The notes under the pieces are model-generated. The model had not been told where the DNA came from and did no database searches. It was given only the letters and a program-made list of their open reading frames with translations. From positions 384,763 to 448,762 of the forward strand of contig JACTVC010000010.1 in NCBI GenBank assembly GCA_018417955.1: a stretch of 64,000 nt of DNA. Reading direction: 5' to 3'. The translations under genes were made by a program, and so were the position numbers. Positions 11,652 through 23,193 of the stretch are shown here, piece after piece (the stretch's first letter is position 1; every line of letters begins with the position of its first letter). Source of the DNA: Laccaria trichodermophora. Taxonomy: Eukaryota > Basidiomycota > Agaricomycetes > Agaricales > Hydnangiaceae.

Positions 11652-12002
11652 ACATATGCTCTCAAAACTGTGGAATACGCTAAAATCTCTTTCGTCCTGG
11701 TATATTTACTCCCAATTTCTAAGTTTGGTGATGGAATTGTACATCCATCATAGCATAAAACAAACTTACAATAAAAAAAGGGATCAGATCCAAAAAATGA
11801 ACAATTAAATATGATCTGAGCTCATATTTAGAATACGCCAAAATCTTGGCCCAGGAAGTTCAGCAAATTCTAAATATGAATTTAGATCATATTTATTCAA
11901 TCATTTTTTGTATCTGATCCTTTTTTTTATTGTAAGTTTGTTTTATGCATATGTTGGATATACAATTCCATCACCAAACTTAAAAAATGAGAGCAAATAT
12001 GT
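11652..12002. repeat. Long imperfect inverted repeat (hairpin-forming)
   Basis: The left arm, 11721-11834, starts AAGTTTGGTGATGGAATTGT. The right arm, 11867-11982, is its imperfect reverse complement, with a loop of about 32 nt. Shared internal stretches include GCATAAAACAAACTTACAAT and a run of A followed by GGATCAGAT. Pairing extends outward through CATATGCTCTC (11654) against GAGAGCAAATATG (11987), with about 55 extra nt in the left arm. That extra piece contains GAATACGCTAAAATCT, nearly the same as GAATACGCCAAAATCT in the loop. No coding capacity; it is probably the remains of a foldback or MITE element. Confidence 0.7.
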
Positions 12003-12208
12003 TAGGGGAACACTGGGTTTTGTCTATTCTCCAGTTTTTAGTGCCTATGTTTACACCTATGTGGCCCTTCATATCCGTCGTTGCCTGAAGTGAGTTTAAA
12101 GTTATTATTAAGCACGCACTGAGAGAATCGTTTTTTAGTTACCTGCGATACGTGCTTTTAGGGAGAAAAAATAATAATCTACTACTGACTAGGCATAGAT
12201 AACGAGGG

Positions 12209-13366
12209 TTACTCATCATCATCCTTGTCATCGACGCCTTCCTTCCACAGAGCATACATCTTTCTCCGATTTGAGTCCCGTGTCTCCGGTCGACTCGCCA
12301 CCTCAAAAACCCTTCCCAGAAGATTTTTATTCAACTCAACGCCTGTCACACTGCCCTCAAGTTTGGGGTTTGTAAAACAGGCATTTTTGAGTAAATGAGG
12401 GAATGTGGCAGGGTCTGTGTCTAGTTTGATACGTTTTGCGCTCGGTGGCCGGTCGTTAGAAGAAGGAGGGGATAGGGCAGACAACAATGGTTCGAATAAT
12501 GCTGAGTTGATCCGATCGTAGGTCACACTTGAAGGTGTTCTGGCTGAAAACATGATGAAGGGGTCGAGGAGAGTACCAAGAGGTGCGGGTAAAGGGTGCG
12601 GCGTTGAAGAATCGGCTCTTCCCATTACCTTGTCCAGTTCTTCAACATATATATCGGCTAAATGGTATGCCAGACTTGCGGGAACCTTGATGTCTGTAGG
12701 ACTGGAGGAGACGTCAACATTTAAGAAATTAGTCTGAATATAATTTACCATAAAGGTCCGCCCTCTTTTAGCAAGATGTCGTTGTATTCGTCGCATGAAG
12801 TCTGATGCCACTCCGCGCGTATCAAAAGGCGGAAGGTGGCATTAACAAACCGCCGCACAAGCATGTAGTATTTGTCGATTCTGTTCTGCGAATCAAAAAA
12901 TGCCTCTCAAAAAAAAACTAATACACGCACCGAAGTCGATCAATTCCATTCCATTCCCGAACGGTAGTTTCCCAAAATCCACGCAGGAAAAACAGAGACG
13001 AGGGGAATGAAGTTATGGTAAGAACGATTTCGGCCAACTCGCTCGCAAGTGCTTGTTGAACCAGTGGTTTATCGGACATCCAGAAACCTTTGCAAAGAGG
13101 TCGAATCAAAATCTCTCATAGAAAAAGGGAAGTACGCACAGTAGAAAATCCCCTTCCACAGTTTGTCCATGTCTGGTTTGGAGATGACATCTCGAGTTGA
13201 GTCGGAAAGAAAAACGGACAGGTTTTTGATCGCTTTGTCGCGAGTTTTTTTATCTTTATGAAATATGTAAGTAGAAGAAGATAGTGCGATTGCAGATAAT
13301 CCCTTACACACCAGTTGAAGCGAGGTATTTCGCAAGTGGGGGTGTCGACGAGGTAGCAGTAGACAT
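12209..13366 (-). CDS. RRP1: Ribosomal RNA processing protein 1 homologue (Nop52 family)
   Basis: Nucleolar protein needed for maturation of the 27S pre-rRNA to 25S rRNA. The start is ATG at 13366 (MSTATSSTPPLAKYLAST, exon 13366-13312), followed after a 58-nt intron by DKKTRDKAIKNLSVFLS. Further exons encode DKLWKGIFYC, FWMSDKPLVQQALASELAEI and WNGIDRLRIDKYYMLVRRFV, then CDEYNDILLKEGGPLC joined to PTDIKVPASLAYHLADIYVE. The acidic C-terminus ends KEGVDDKDDDE. An ATG near 12811 opens an ORF over the last part but reads the penultimate exon in the wrong frame; the spliced frame keeps the conserved RRP1 signature, so it is preferred. Divergent from the HIU hydrolase gene, with 150 bp between start codons. 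Confidence 0.88.
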
Positions 13367-13516
13367 TGGAACTTTTTTAGTTTATAAGTCCGAACGCGTC
13401 TCCTGGCTTACGATCAACACAACAAAAATGACTTCACTGCCTCATTGTCAATTGACACCATCCACCTAGGTATTCTCCTTCTCTGAGAAAGCCTCAACGA
13501 GAGTTCTTAGCCCACG

Positions 13517-14064
13517 ATGGCCACGTTAAAGTCCCCAATAACCTGTCATGGTAAGACCCACCGTACAAATTGATCTGCGGTTGAATCCATTCAGTCCTCG
13601 ACGCCTCAACCGGGAAACCGGCGGAAGGTGTCATCATACGCTTGCAACAACTTGAGGTTTCAGGGAATGGAGGTCCAGACATCTTCCACCCTCTTGCCAA
13701 AGGGTAGATCTGGCCCGCCTCCTCCAGACAGGGATCTTAACGGAATTCTCTCCAAGGTATACGAATGCAGATGGTCGCTGTCTCGACCTTTTGCCCCCAG
13801 CAGGCTCCCATGAGGCCAAAACTGAGAAAACCGAGCTTATATCCGGACAAACATATAAGGTCGTTTTCAAGACTAAAGAATACTTTGAACGAACCAACCG
13901 TCAATCTTTCTATCCATGGGTCGAGGTGAGAAGCGCTGTAATCATCCAATCGGACCCTTCTCAAGCTTTTACAGATTTCGTTCGTGATACAAAACCCAGA
14001 AGAACACTATCATATCCCATTGTTGATCAGTCCCTATTCCTTCACAACCTACAGGGGTAGTTGA
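13517..14064 (+). CDS. 5-Hydroxyisourate hydrolase (transthyretin-like)
   Basis: Hydrolyses 5-hydroxyisourate to OHCU in urate degradation, after urate oxidase. Four exons (13517-13550, 13595-13703, 13757-13925, 13975-14064) total 402 nt, giving 133 residues, and all junctions are in phase. The product starts MATLKSPITCHVLDASTGKP, has the conserved NADGRCLDLL loop and YKVVFKTKEYFERT, and ends HYHIPLLISPYSFTTYRGS. The C-terminal YRGS tetrapeptide is the family hallmark; the histidines in ITCHVLD and HYHIP and the Arg in DGRC are the expected active-site residues. No C-terminal SKL-type peroxisomal signal is present, so it is likely cytosolic. No other urate-pathway gene is in the window. The unspliced frame has in-frame stops, which hides the gene from simple ORF searches. 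Confidence 0.93.
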
Positions 14065-14565
14065 GTGTGCAATAAGAAACACCACAGAGAAAGGGTGATT
14101 TCATCTCCTCCTTATCAAGGTACTGATTTCGATTGGTGCCAAAAACACGGGATCGGCAGATATCCTTCAAGCTTGAGCGACTTATCTTCTATTGAGTGGC
14201 ATCATGTTTACGGAGCATGACGCTTTCATGCTCGAGGCAATGCAGCCAGGTCATAACATGGTTTGGTCGGCCTGATATTGCCCGACTCTTTCAATTGGCT
14301 CCCTACGGTTCGCCTGTTTAACTGTTCACTATTCACTCCCCGCTAGTAGAGTACTAACAATCAATTAAACAGCGAGTAGGTGCGGATGTACAAATGGTCT
14401 AACGAAACACGACTAAGTATGCCAGAGTAGTATGATCTGAACATTCTATCATGCATCTATGAACCGTAATGGATGATACGATGAGTGTTCATGTGCGTAA
14501 AGGGTGAAAGTGCAGGTGAGAATAGAAAGCAATGATACAGACAAAAAAACTAGACACCCAAGAAA
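14065..14565. other. Intergenic between convergent HIU hydrolase and UBC12
   Basis: About 500 bp between two 3' ends. No ORF of note, no tRNA-like fold recognised and no evident repeat. Confidence 0.5.
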
Positions 14566-15388
14566 CTATTGGCGAAGGACGTTGTCGTATTGGACACCTT
14601 TGATGTTCGCGCCACGCATAGACTCCTTGACATTGCGCAAAAAGTGTTCCCTGTTTTTAGTCATCTCTTGAGCAGCCTCTGTTATCGGTTTGTTAGAATG
14701 CATACGATACAACGGGACAATGAATATGATCACACCTTTGTTCAAAGGATCATCTGCATTTGGTTCTAAAAACAGATACTGCAGCCCAACCATCACCGAG
14801 TTTAGATTCAGCACAGGCTTCCAGTCTTCTCGCAGGATGTTCAAACACACGTTTCCTTCCAAGTCGACGTTTGGATGATAAATCTATTTGTATGATGTCA
14901 AGATCCCAGGATCCCGAGAGTGAATAGGGAACGAACCGTCTGTGTGCATTTGACCTTTGGTGGGTCGTGTGGGTAGTTTGTATTGATGGCAAAGGAGAAG
15001 ACAAAGGCGCCACCCTTGTACATGCCTATCGAGAAAGGAGGATTCAAGTCAACAAAACGGTACGCTAATGTCGACGTGAATTAGACGACGCGGACCTTCA
15101 TCGGGTGTGATGGTTAGAGAAAAGTTTAGGAGATCAGCGGGATCAGGAAAATGTGTCTTCATTGTTGCAGGGAGGTCGAGCTCAGTGAGATCTGGTAACA
15201 GACGAAAAGGTGGGTAACGTAACAGTAACAGAACGAAAACGAGTGGCGTACCCTTTTGCACTCGAATCTGGGCGGCGCTTGTCTTTGGCTTCTTCTTTGA
15301 CGCAGCGTCCTCATTCTTCTTCATACTCCATATCTGTAGACTTGTGAGAGCAATACAGAGGAAGTAAGGCGATACTTACTTTCAACAT
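14566..15388 (-). CDS. UBC12: NEDD8-conjugating enzyme Ubc12 (E2)
   Basis: Carries the NEDD8/Rub1 thioester from the E1 and passes it to cullins, activating SCF ligases. The start is a 9-nt first exon (15388-15380, MLK) spliced to [20 protein letters not shown]. This basic N-terminal extension resembles the one Ubc12 uses to dock on the NEDD8 E1. Then come [40 protein letters not shown] and the active site [20 protein letters not shown] with its catalytic Cys. The tail runs [28 protein letters not shown] and ends DNVLRQ. The intron at 14679-14735 is 57 nt without an in-frame stop; retaining it would insert a 19-residue hydrophobic piece. Divergent from the oxygenase gene, with about 200 bp between start codons. 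Confidence 0.93.
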
Positions 15389-15586
15389 TGTCAGTAAAGT
15401 AGGCTGAGTGAAGTGATGGATGGAGGGTGTGTATGAGTCGTGGAGGCCGTGAGTGTCGTCTGCAAGAATATAAGCTTCCCAAAAAGAGACAAGTCAGCGC
15501 GACTCATTACCGCGTGGCTGTGTCGTGTTCTGCACACACATGGATGTCGGAACCATGCCAATCTTTAATCTTTCCCGCTCCCGCAA

Positions 15587-16964
15587 ATGTCCCTGTCCAC
15601 TCATCTACCAGTCATCGACCTTGACATCTTCCTTGCTGGACCTCGTGACTCTCCTGCGGTGCTTCAAGAGTGTCAGAAGGTTAGATCACTCATCTTGAAT
15701 CCAAATTTCCTATATCCTATAGCTATTATCTAGGCAGCGGAGGCTCTCATCGTCTATGGTGCACTCGTATTACACGACTCCAGGGTCTCTGAGCAAGACA
15801 ATTCCACGTTTCTCGATCTGCTGGAAGATTACTTCAGCCAGCCAGAGGCAGATCTAAAGAAAGACGAACGTCCAGAACTTAGTTACCAAGTGGGCGTCAC
15901 TCTCGAAAACACGGAGAAACCTAAGTGCGCCGTAGATGAACCCTGTCTGCGTATCATCGAGCGCCTCGAATCATCGGAAAGACCTCTGGATATCTCGGCT
16001 CATCAACCTGATCCTAAATGTAGGTTCTTCTGGAAAATGAGCGAGAAACCCCCATATGAAACACAATTTCCTGGCTTGAACTCCCCCAATGTCATCCCAC
16101 AAGCTGATCATCTGAAGGAGCGGTGGCCTCAAACCATGCAAAATTGGGGTAATTTCATGAAGAATGCGTGAGTTGGTGCTACATCCACCTTTACCTTTTT
16201 CTGAAGTTCTCAGTGTTGCTGACCTCGCCGACATGGTGGCCATCGGGCTTGGTCTATCTGCCGAAACCTTCAGAGATGCTGGAAGATATGGGTATAGCTC
16301 TTCTTCGTTTTTTCCCGACCCTACAAATCTGACGGGATTCAATAGCCCGCACATTCTTGCTCCTACTGCTTCTGACCTATCGAAGTACGGCGAGAAAGAC
16401 ACTATTTTGGCTGGCTTTCATTCAGACCTTAACTTTTTGACCATACATGGCCGTTCTCGCTATCCCGGCTTAAATATTTGGGCACGCAACACGGGCAAAC
16501 GTATACCTGTCACGATCCCGCAAGGCAAGAATTTGTTGGTGCAAGCTGGAAAACAGCTTGAGCATATCACTGGTGGACTGATTAAGGCAGGCTTCCACGA
16601 GGTTGTTGTCAACGAACAAACCCTTGCTGTATGTTTTGGTAGATCGAATTTTTACATGTTTGAAACGAGTCTCTCTGTTTTTCAAGGTCATCGAGCAACG
16701 GAAAGTGCAATTCTCAAATCGACCCCTGATTCGAATTTCCTCGACCTTTTTTTGGCATCTGTCATCAGATTATGATTTGGCGCCCATAACCGCACTGGCT
16801 CAGCGATCTCAGGATTTTAAGACTGATGCTGAAGAAGAAGAGACAGTTTACCCACCAATGAAGGTGGGAGAGCAGGTATCCAAGTAAGTCCATGGGGTGC
16901 TCCATTTCAATGTCCTAACTTCATCGGCATCAGTGAGCTCAAGCACATCGCGCTAATGGCCTGA
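15587..16964 (+). CDS. 2-Oxoglutarate/Fe(II)-dependent oxygenase (isopenicillin-N-synthase-like)
   Basis: Non-haem iron oxygenase of the IPNS-like superfamily; the substrate is not predictable. It begins MSLSTHLPVIDLDIFLAGPR, and the first intron follows LQECQK at about 15678. Conserved features are AAEALIVYGALVLHDSRVSE, a long middle region with KCRFFWKMSEKPP, then the iron-binding motif HSD in AGFHSDLNFLTIHGRSRYPG, LLVQAGKQLEHITGG and the distal His in AGFHEVVVN. An intron starting at about 16630 joins NEQTLA to VIEQRK. The last exon after a GTAAGT intron gives ELKHIALMA, ending at the TGA at 16962-16964. The arginine expected to bind 2-oxoglutarate is probably in NRPLIRISS. Homologues in fungi are mostly uncharacterised. 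Convergent with ABZ1, with about 120 bp between stops. Confidence 0.85.
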
Positions 16965-17083
16965 TTTCGTTGCCATACCATCAAGTATGGCAATATCCAT
17001 AATTATAAAGTCGAGTACTTGCTTGCAATGCGGTCTAATCTTAGTGGTATGACAAGAAGGAATGTAAATCTATCAAAATCAAT

Positions 17084-19422
17084 CTATGACAAGGCTCCGA
17101 AAGCACGCAGAACACTCTCTAGTTTGACAATCATCTCATCCCACTCTGCTTCAGCATTTGAAAGTGCCGTGATTGCACCACCAGCCCCAACTATCCACTC
17201 CTCGCTGTCCACAGATTGACAACATTGTCCTTTCGTCGAGATATCGTCATACTTGAAGCAGCTACGAATGGTTACTGACCAGTCACCCCCGCCACTCACA
17301 CAAAAGTAACCAAATACGCCGGAGTAAATTCCGCGTTCTTGATCCTCCAGTGTCTGGAGGATTTCAACGCTGCGTTTCTTTGGGGCGCCTGTCATACTCC
17401 CTAATAGACAATAAATTGAACTCTGACTTAACTTATAAACCTGACTTACCTGGAGGAAGACTTCTCTTGAGTACTTGCCATCCAACTTCGTCATTTGAGC
17501 TGTTCTCCTCAGTTAACTTGCCCTCAATAACGCTGACCAGCTGCCACACTGTCTCATACTCCTCCACGCCGCAGAACTGTTTCACAGTAACATCATCGCC
17601 CAGAACCCCGTGAAGATCATGGCGAATTAGGTCAACAATCATGAGATTTTCTGCAACCTCCTTGGGGCTACCGACTAAGGCCTGTTCCGCGATAGCTCGA
17701 GTAATTCCTGGAGATTTGCGAACTGTCCCTTTAATAGGCCGCAGTTGACATATTGAACCTGGAGGACGAGAGAAAGACAAAAATCGTTCCGGTGAAGAGG
17801 AGAGCAAGGTCGATGGGTGTAAACGTAAGTACGCAGAATGAGGCGCGGGGTTAGCCCGACGCAACCCCTTATAACGCTCCCACGAAGTAGATTTTGTGGG
17901 CGAAGAAGATGACTGGGGAATGAGGATGCGCGTCTGTGCGGTCAAGCAAAGTTCATACGAGTCCCCCGCATAAAGGTGCTCCTTAGCCTGATGAATGCGT
18001 GAGATGTAGCGAGCCCTATCGGGGATTGTAATAACGGGGGAGGGTATGGAAGGAACAGAGGATGTATTTTCGTTGCGGCGTGGTACGCGTGAAAGCTGTG
18101 CACAGACATTTTCAATCCATTTTTCATCCTTTGGAATGAGAGATTGGACGAAAATCTTTTTGTCGTGGGTATCTAATACGATGCTTCGTTCGACGAAGAC
18201 GAGGTTAACATCTGGATGTCTGGTTTGCGTTTCAGAGGCAGACCGGTGAATGGGAACGCGAATGGAATGAACACCAAGCTCATAGCTCATGTATCCTATC
18301 AAGCCTCCCCAAAAGGGGATCGTGTTGACTCCTCCATTGGCTTTTCTGAATCGCATGAAGCTGGCAAGCCATGACCAGATATCGTGGTGTCCGAGTTCTT
18401 CAGAGGTACAATTTTCGCCGCGCGTCAAGTGGACAACTGGTTCGCCCACCATGTGAGTTATTTGCAACGACGTGGGCTGTAAGCAAGCGATAATAGCGAA
18501 TCTCCCTGGGTTTGACGCAGAATCGAGGAGGGCAAACCGGGAACTCTCATCAGATGCCCCAAATTCCTCGCAAATATCAATTACAGATAGGCCACAAAGT
18601 TCGAGCTTGGAAGTTAGCACGGTAGGAAGTTGTGAAGGGGTAGGTGCTGGTGAGTGTGGGTTTGTGTAAGGCCAAGGAGTGCCGATGCAGCAATGAAGGG
18701 CGTCGTCGCATGGATGTACCTGTCTGCCTGTTTCTTTTGCCCATGTTTGAGCCAGCCTCCAAAAATTACGGACGACTTCTCTTCCGCCACCCTCCGTGCA
18801 AACTGATTCGGGATGGTATTGGACTGCCCAGAAAGGTCGAGTATTATGCCTGACTGCCATCACAACTCGACCGTTTTCCTCGTCGTTTGCCCACGCTAAC
18901 TCTTTGACCTCGCCATCTTCAGCGAGGTCAACGTGCAAAGAATGGTATCGAACCGCTTGGAAAGGCCGCACCTCAGTAAACAGGTCCATGCCAACATGGT
19001 TTACATGCGACATTTGGCCATGTTTCACGACGCGAAGCCGTTTCAGAGTTGCACCAAATTCAATGGAGAGGCTTTGAAGGCCCAGACAGACGCCGAAGAT
19101 GGGCAAAAGGTCCTCTTCATCGAGCTTCCAAAGATCCTTGACAACACCGATATCTTGGCTAACATCTGGAGAGCCCGGGCCTGGTCCGACGACAATGACT
19201 GAAAAACATTTGAGAAAGGGACGTAGTTCATGCAAGGTGTACTCGTCGTTCTTGATGATGAAGATGGTGGAGTTCGAAATTGATTGATGGCAGAGAGCTG
19301 CAAGGCTGAAGAGGTGGTCAGTTAAGTTGACAGAACGAACAGAAAGACTTGAAGAATGCTCACTTGTGGGTGAAAGAGTCGTAAGAGTCGATGAGGAGTA
19401 TATTGTGTCCTGTCATCGACAT
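17084..19422 (-). CDS. ABZ1: Aminodeoxychorismate (PABA) synthase, fused PabA-PabB
   Basis: Converts chorismate and glutamine to 4-amino-4-deoxychorismate for folate synthesis. Exon 1 starts at 19422 (MSMTGHNILLIDSYDSFTHN), a class I glutamine amidotransferase opening; a second in-frame ATG lies two codons on. The amidotransferase half has the nucleophile motif FGVCLGLQSL and the His-Glu motif AVQYHPES. The chorismate-binding half has FWGGLIGYMSYELG, SPERFLSF, QLRPIKGTVRKSPG and, after an intron, GSMTGAPKKRSVEILQTLE, ending with WIVGAGGAITALSNAEAEWD. The Lys in PIKGT is typical of aminodeoxychorismate synthases, whereas anthranilate synthases have PIAGT; this is why I reject TrpE. Start codons of ABZ1 and TTI1 are divergent and 226 bp apart. 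Confidence 0.92.
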
Positions 19423-19648
19423 CACAAACCAAGTTCCGTCCTTGAGATAAGCTCAAAGATCGGAGAGGAATTGAGCGTATGATCCGTTTTGGATCCGTTC
19501 TGCCGACTAAAGTAATTGAACATCCTGGATTGAAGTCTCGAGGGAATATCAAACAAGGTTGCCCGAACGAGTGCTGAATAGGGCCGACATTTTGTAGGGG
19601 GCAACCTGTCACATCGATTACACGCAGGTCTGTCTTCGTCCCACACTC

Positions 19649-22600
19649 ATGGCCGAACATGAGTCGGGTCAGGACGAATTTCAGCGAGTGAGCCATCGCG
19701 TCTTGCTTTTTGAATGACATCCTTATTGACGAAGCTCCCAGTTCAAAGCCATATGTGTTCCTCTCCTGGGCTCATCTCGATTAACTGCATCGTCTCGGCC
19801 CATCATATCATCTCTCTTGACAAAGCTCATTCAACTGCTTCGCGAGCTAGAACCTCCGCTTTTGTCGTTATCACTGGTATCCTACATATTCCTTCCTCTA
19901 TCGACAATTCTCCAGCGCAATGCTTCCTCTGAAATTCCAAACCAAATTTTGGAGAAAATCCTTACTGCATTCAGAATCTTGTGTGAAGCCTGGTGGTGGG
20001 AGTGCGATATCAAAGTCTGGGAACAGATTTTCATGCTTTGTGGCGCTATCATAGGGGGTGTAGAGAGCAAAGGCAAAGGTGAACCTCGCGACGATGAGAC
20101 CAAGGAAGCGGCTGGGCAGTGTCTCCTCGCTCTTTTGCGTCCCCGGACAGAGGACGAGGCGGTTTCTCGATCCCTGCCAAACTGGGAAGCTCACAGTCGT
20201 CTGGTTCAATATCAGGAGCACACTAAGGCTTCGCGTTTTGTTCCGATCATTGGTCAAACTCTGGAGTCTCTTTTACGAGAGGCAGAATCTCAAAACCTGT
20301 CACTGCAGCGCGTGTCTTTAGACCTCCTTTTCTTGTTTGTTGATATCTATGCCCCAGATCATCTTATTCCTTCAATATTGCCTGGCGTGGCAAGCAGCAT
20401 GACGAAAGTCAGCCTCGGTAGATCCAGTAGCAAAGGCTGGGCGAAGGGGGAACTCGTCGCCGCTGGACTTAAGGTCATGCAAGTGGTAATCATTAAAGCG
20501 GTTGGGGATGACATTTGCGCTAAGGAAGGAGCATTGATCCGTTTCGAGGATCTGGAAGACCTTGCCACCTTCAATCGAGAAGAGGATTCCAGTATTCCTG
20601 TTAATAGCCCAAAACCTTTCGCCACTATCCGAACCGCTGCCTGGCTGCGTGGCACTTCATCCCAGTTACACATCGCCCTCAATACTCTCACACCACTCGT
20701 AACACACCCCAATCCTACAGCTTTACATGCTTTGTCAAGATTTTCCTTGGCCGTCCTCTCTTCGACTTCCTTAACCTTGCCTCAATCACAACCTTTGCTG
20801 TTGTCCTTCCTTCTGTCTCTCTCAAACTCGGACTTCGCGTCCATCTCCTCAGAAGCCCTTCAATGCTTGAGGGAGTTGCTTTCGTCTACGAAGGCCCTGC
20901 AACAAATTCTTCTTCATAACATGTGGGAGAACCTGTCGTCACTGCCTAGGTTGCTATCTATTCAAGCTGACAGCAAAGTCAAGCATGTTGTCGGCTTGAT
21001 CTCCGCTGTGAGTCGGCTCGCGACACTAGAGGACTCTCATTCTCGACCATCGTTACCTGCTATAGCAAGTGGCATTGGAAAACTATTGGGCCCCAGTGGA
21101 GGTATAGAGAAATGGGGTTGGAGTCTTTTGTCCGTGCTCGAATTTGACGATTCCCCAGTGGCTCTCACAGGGGGGCAGTTGACGTTCGAGAGTGATTCAG
21201 ATACCCCAGAGTGGATATCTTTCCCTGGGATGGAGTTCAAAAACATTTCTGCACACGGTACTCTTTATGCCGTGGAGAGCATGTTCCATTCATTGGGCAG
21301 TGCAGGCGGAGATAGTTGCCTGTTTTCTGTTGAGTGGTTCACGAGTATTGGTCGTACAGGGACGAGTCCCCCGTGCGTTGCTGCCTTGTGGTGTGCTTGT
21401 CGTTTGTTGGAGGGCGTGGCGAATGTAACGCTTTCATCTACGGGCCTTTTGGATGTACGCCAGAGCAAACGGTTGACAAAGGAGAGCCGCGCTTTAGTAA
21501 GGGCTATTTGTGAGCTATGGGATAATTCGGATTTGGACGACTTTTTCGACGGAGATTTCGATAAAGAAACCGAGGATGCTCCTCAATTACATATCCGACA
21601 TCAGAGCGGTCTTGTCCCTCTCCATGAAACATTGAAAATCATCCCTGCCTCTACTTCCACAAAGCCAAAGAGGATGTACCAACCCACTCTACATCGTTCT
21701 CTTTGTTTGCAATTCATATCAGTTGGAGCAGGCGTTCTGCAGGCCCGCTTTCACTCTTTGTTTATTCACGTCCTATACCCTGTGTTGCGTTCTCTTGTGT
21801 CCCCCGCGTCCTTCCTCTCGTCCACTGCACTTGCAACATTGCATTTCATCACATTGGCCACCTCGTTTGCCTCTCCGGCAAACCTTTTGATTTCTAATTT
21901 TGACTATGCACTCGATGCTGTATCACGCCGATTGACTCGTCAATGGCTCGATTTGGACGCAACGAAGGTCTTTGCTGTCCTTGTCCGTCTCGTTGGAAGC
22001 GACGTTGTGGACAGAGCAGACGATGTCGTTGAGGAGTGCTTTGACCGGCTCGATGAATTCCACGGCTATGAGGCCATTGTTGATGGTTTCATTGCAGTGC
22101 TGACAGAAGTGATTAATGTCATTGGCGTGGACCTGAACTCGACACCCTCGTCTGTTACAGAGCCCTCTGAACCCTCGCCCCCTCTTGCTTCTCTGGAGGG
22201 ACTTGGGTTTTTTTCCTGGTTGCCCACTAGAAAAGATGGACTCAGTGAGGAGGCGAACAAAACCGATTTTGGCCCTGCACCTAGGGAAGCTTGGGGAGAT
22301 TCTGGTAAAACAAGTAACGAAGAGCCAATGCCCGACGCATCGCAAGAGGGTAAGAAGTCAACGCCAATACAGGCTTTAACGGAACAGATCATCTCCAGGT
22401 CAATATATTTTTTGACACACGATTCACCTGTTATCCGGGCTCGAATTCTAAACTTGTTGAGTCTTGCAGTTCCCGTTCTGCCAGAATCGGCGCTTCTCCA
22501 CTCCATCCATTCCGCGTGGCCCTTCATTGTGAATCGGTTATCTGATACAGAGACTTTCGTGCTGAGCAGTGCTGCCTGCCTTGTTGAGGCATTGGCAACG

Positions 22601-23053
22601 CATGTTGGAGGTTATATGTACAGAAAGATCTGGGATGACGTTTGGCCAAAGTTTAAATCGATCTTGGCTAAGCTTGACGATGCTATTGGTACCACGGCCG
22701 TCGCCCGACAGGTCCACAAAAATACCAATGTCGAGTCAGCGTATACACATTCTCATCGGCTACATCGCTCGGTCATAAACACCATGGCAGCCGTTGTCAA
22801 AGGAGTGCACTCCCGCGAAGCCTGTCTGTGGGAAGTTATCCTAACGTTTAGGCGATTTTTAGGGGTTCATGCACATGAGGAATTGCAACGTAGTGCGAGA
22901 GGATTTTACATGATTGCTGGGGCAGTCAATCCTGATATGGTATGGCTTGCACTGAGATCAGCGTCGGAGGACAGTTATCCAACAATGGGTTTTATGGCGA
23001 GAACTTGTGACATCAGTAAAAACGCCGGAATTATAATCAATAGTCTGAGTTGA
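19649..23053 (+). CDS. TTI1: TEL2-interacting protein 1 (Tti1), TTT complex subunit
   Basis: HEAT/ARM-repeat partner of Tel2 and Tti2, the cochaperone complex that stabilises PIKK kinases (TOR, ATM, ATR families). Two exons: 19649-19687 (MAEHESGQDEFQR) and 19742-23053. The 54-nt intron with donor GTGAGC restores QRFKAICVPLL, the usual Tti1 opening, giving 1,116 residues. Near the N-terminus is LVSYIFLPLSTILQRN, a conserved Tti1 segment. The C-terminal third has AWPFIVNRLSDTETFVLSSA, YMYRKIWDDVWPKFKSIL and helical repeats to the end. An acidic linker (NSDLDDFFDGDFDKETED) lies mid-protein. The longest unspliced frame would start at a TTG inside exon 2; the spliced ATG start fits the family better. 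Confidence 0.88.
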
Positions 23054-23193
23054 AGCGCTCACGATGGCTTAGTGAGCTGGAATTCGCTCCGTTTTTACCT
23101 TTGTTCACGACGTACCACAGAACTGGCACCAGGTATGGCGATAGTTTGTCTTTAATCAGCAATGACAAGCTTAGCGCCCATATGGAACACTAG

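Larger units (their letters stand above)
10744..12208. other. Repeat-rich intergenic region between RSC9 and RRP1
   Basis: About 1.46 kb with no convincing protein gene. It contains a terminal-inverted-repeat element (10851-11600) followed by a long imperfect inverted repeat (11652-12002), each listed separately. From about 11050 the base composition shifts to AT-rich compared with the flanking genes. The ORFs present (up to about 93 codons) have no recognisable product and mostly lie inside the repeats. The RSC9 promoter should be in the first 100 bp. Confidence 0.6.

Noticed and set aside
12209..12811. ORF starting MASDFMRRIQ as a short nuclear protein
   Set aside because: Its N-terminal part reads the penultimate RRP1 exon in the wrong frame and crosses an intron; the spliced RRP1 frame is conserved.
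17084..19422. Anthranilate synthase (TrpE-TrpG)
   Set aside because: The chorismate-binding half has PIKGT with Lys, characteristic of aminodeoxychorismate synthase; the fused amidotransferase-first order also fits ABZ1.
19322..19720. 132-codon ORF upstream of ABZ1 as an N-terminal extension
   Set aside because: It is out of the amidotransferase frame and overlaps the TTI1 first exon; the amidotransferase motif starts right after ATG 19422.
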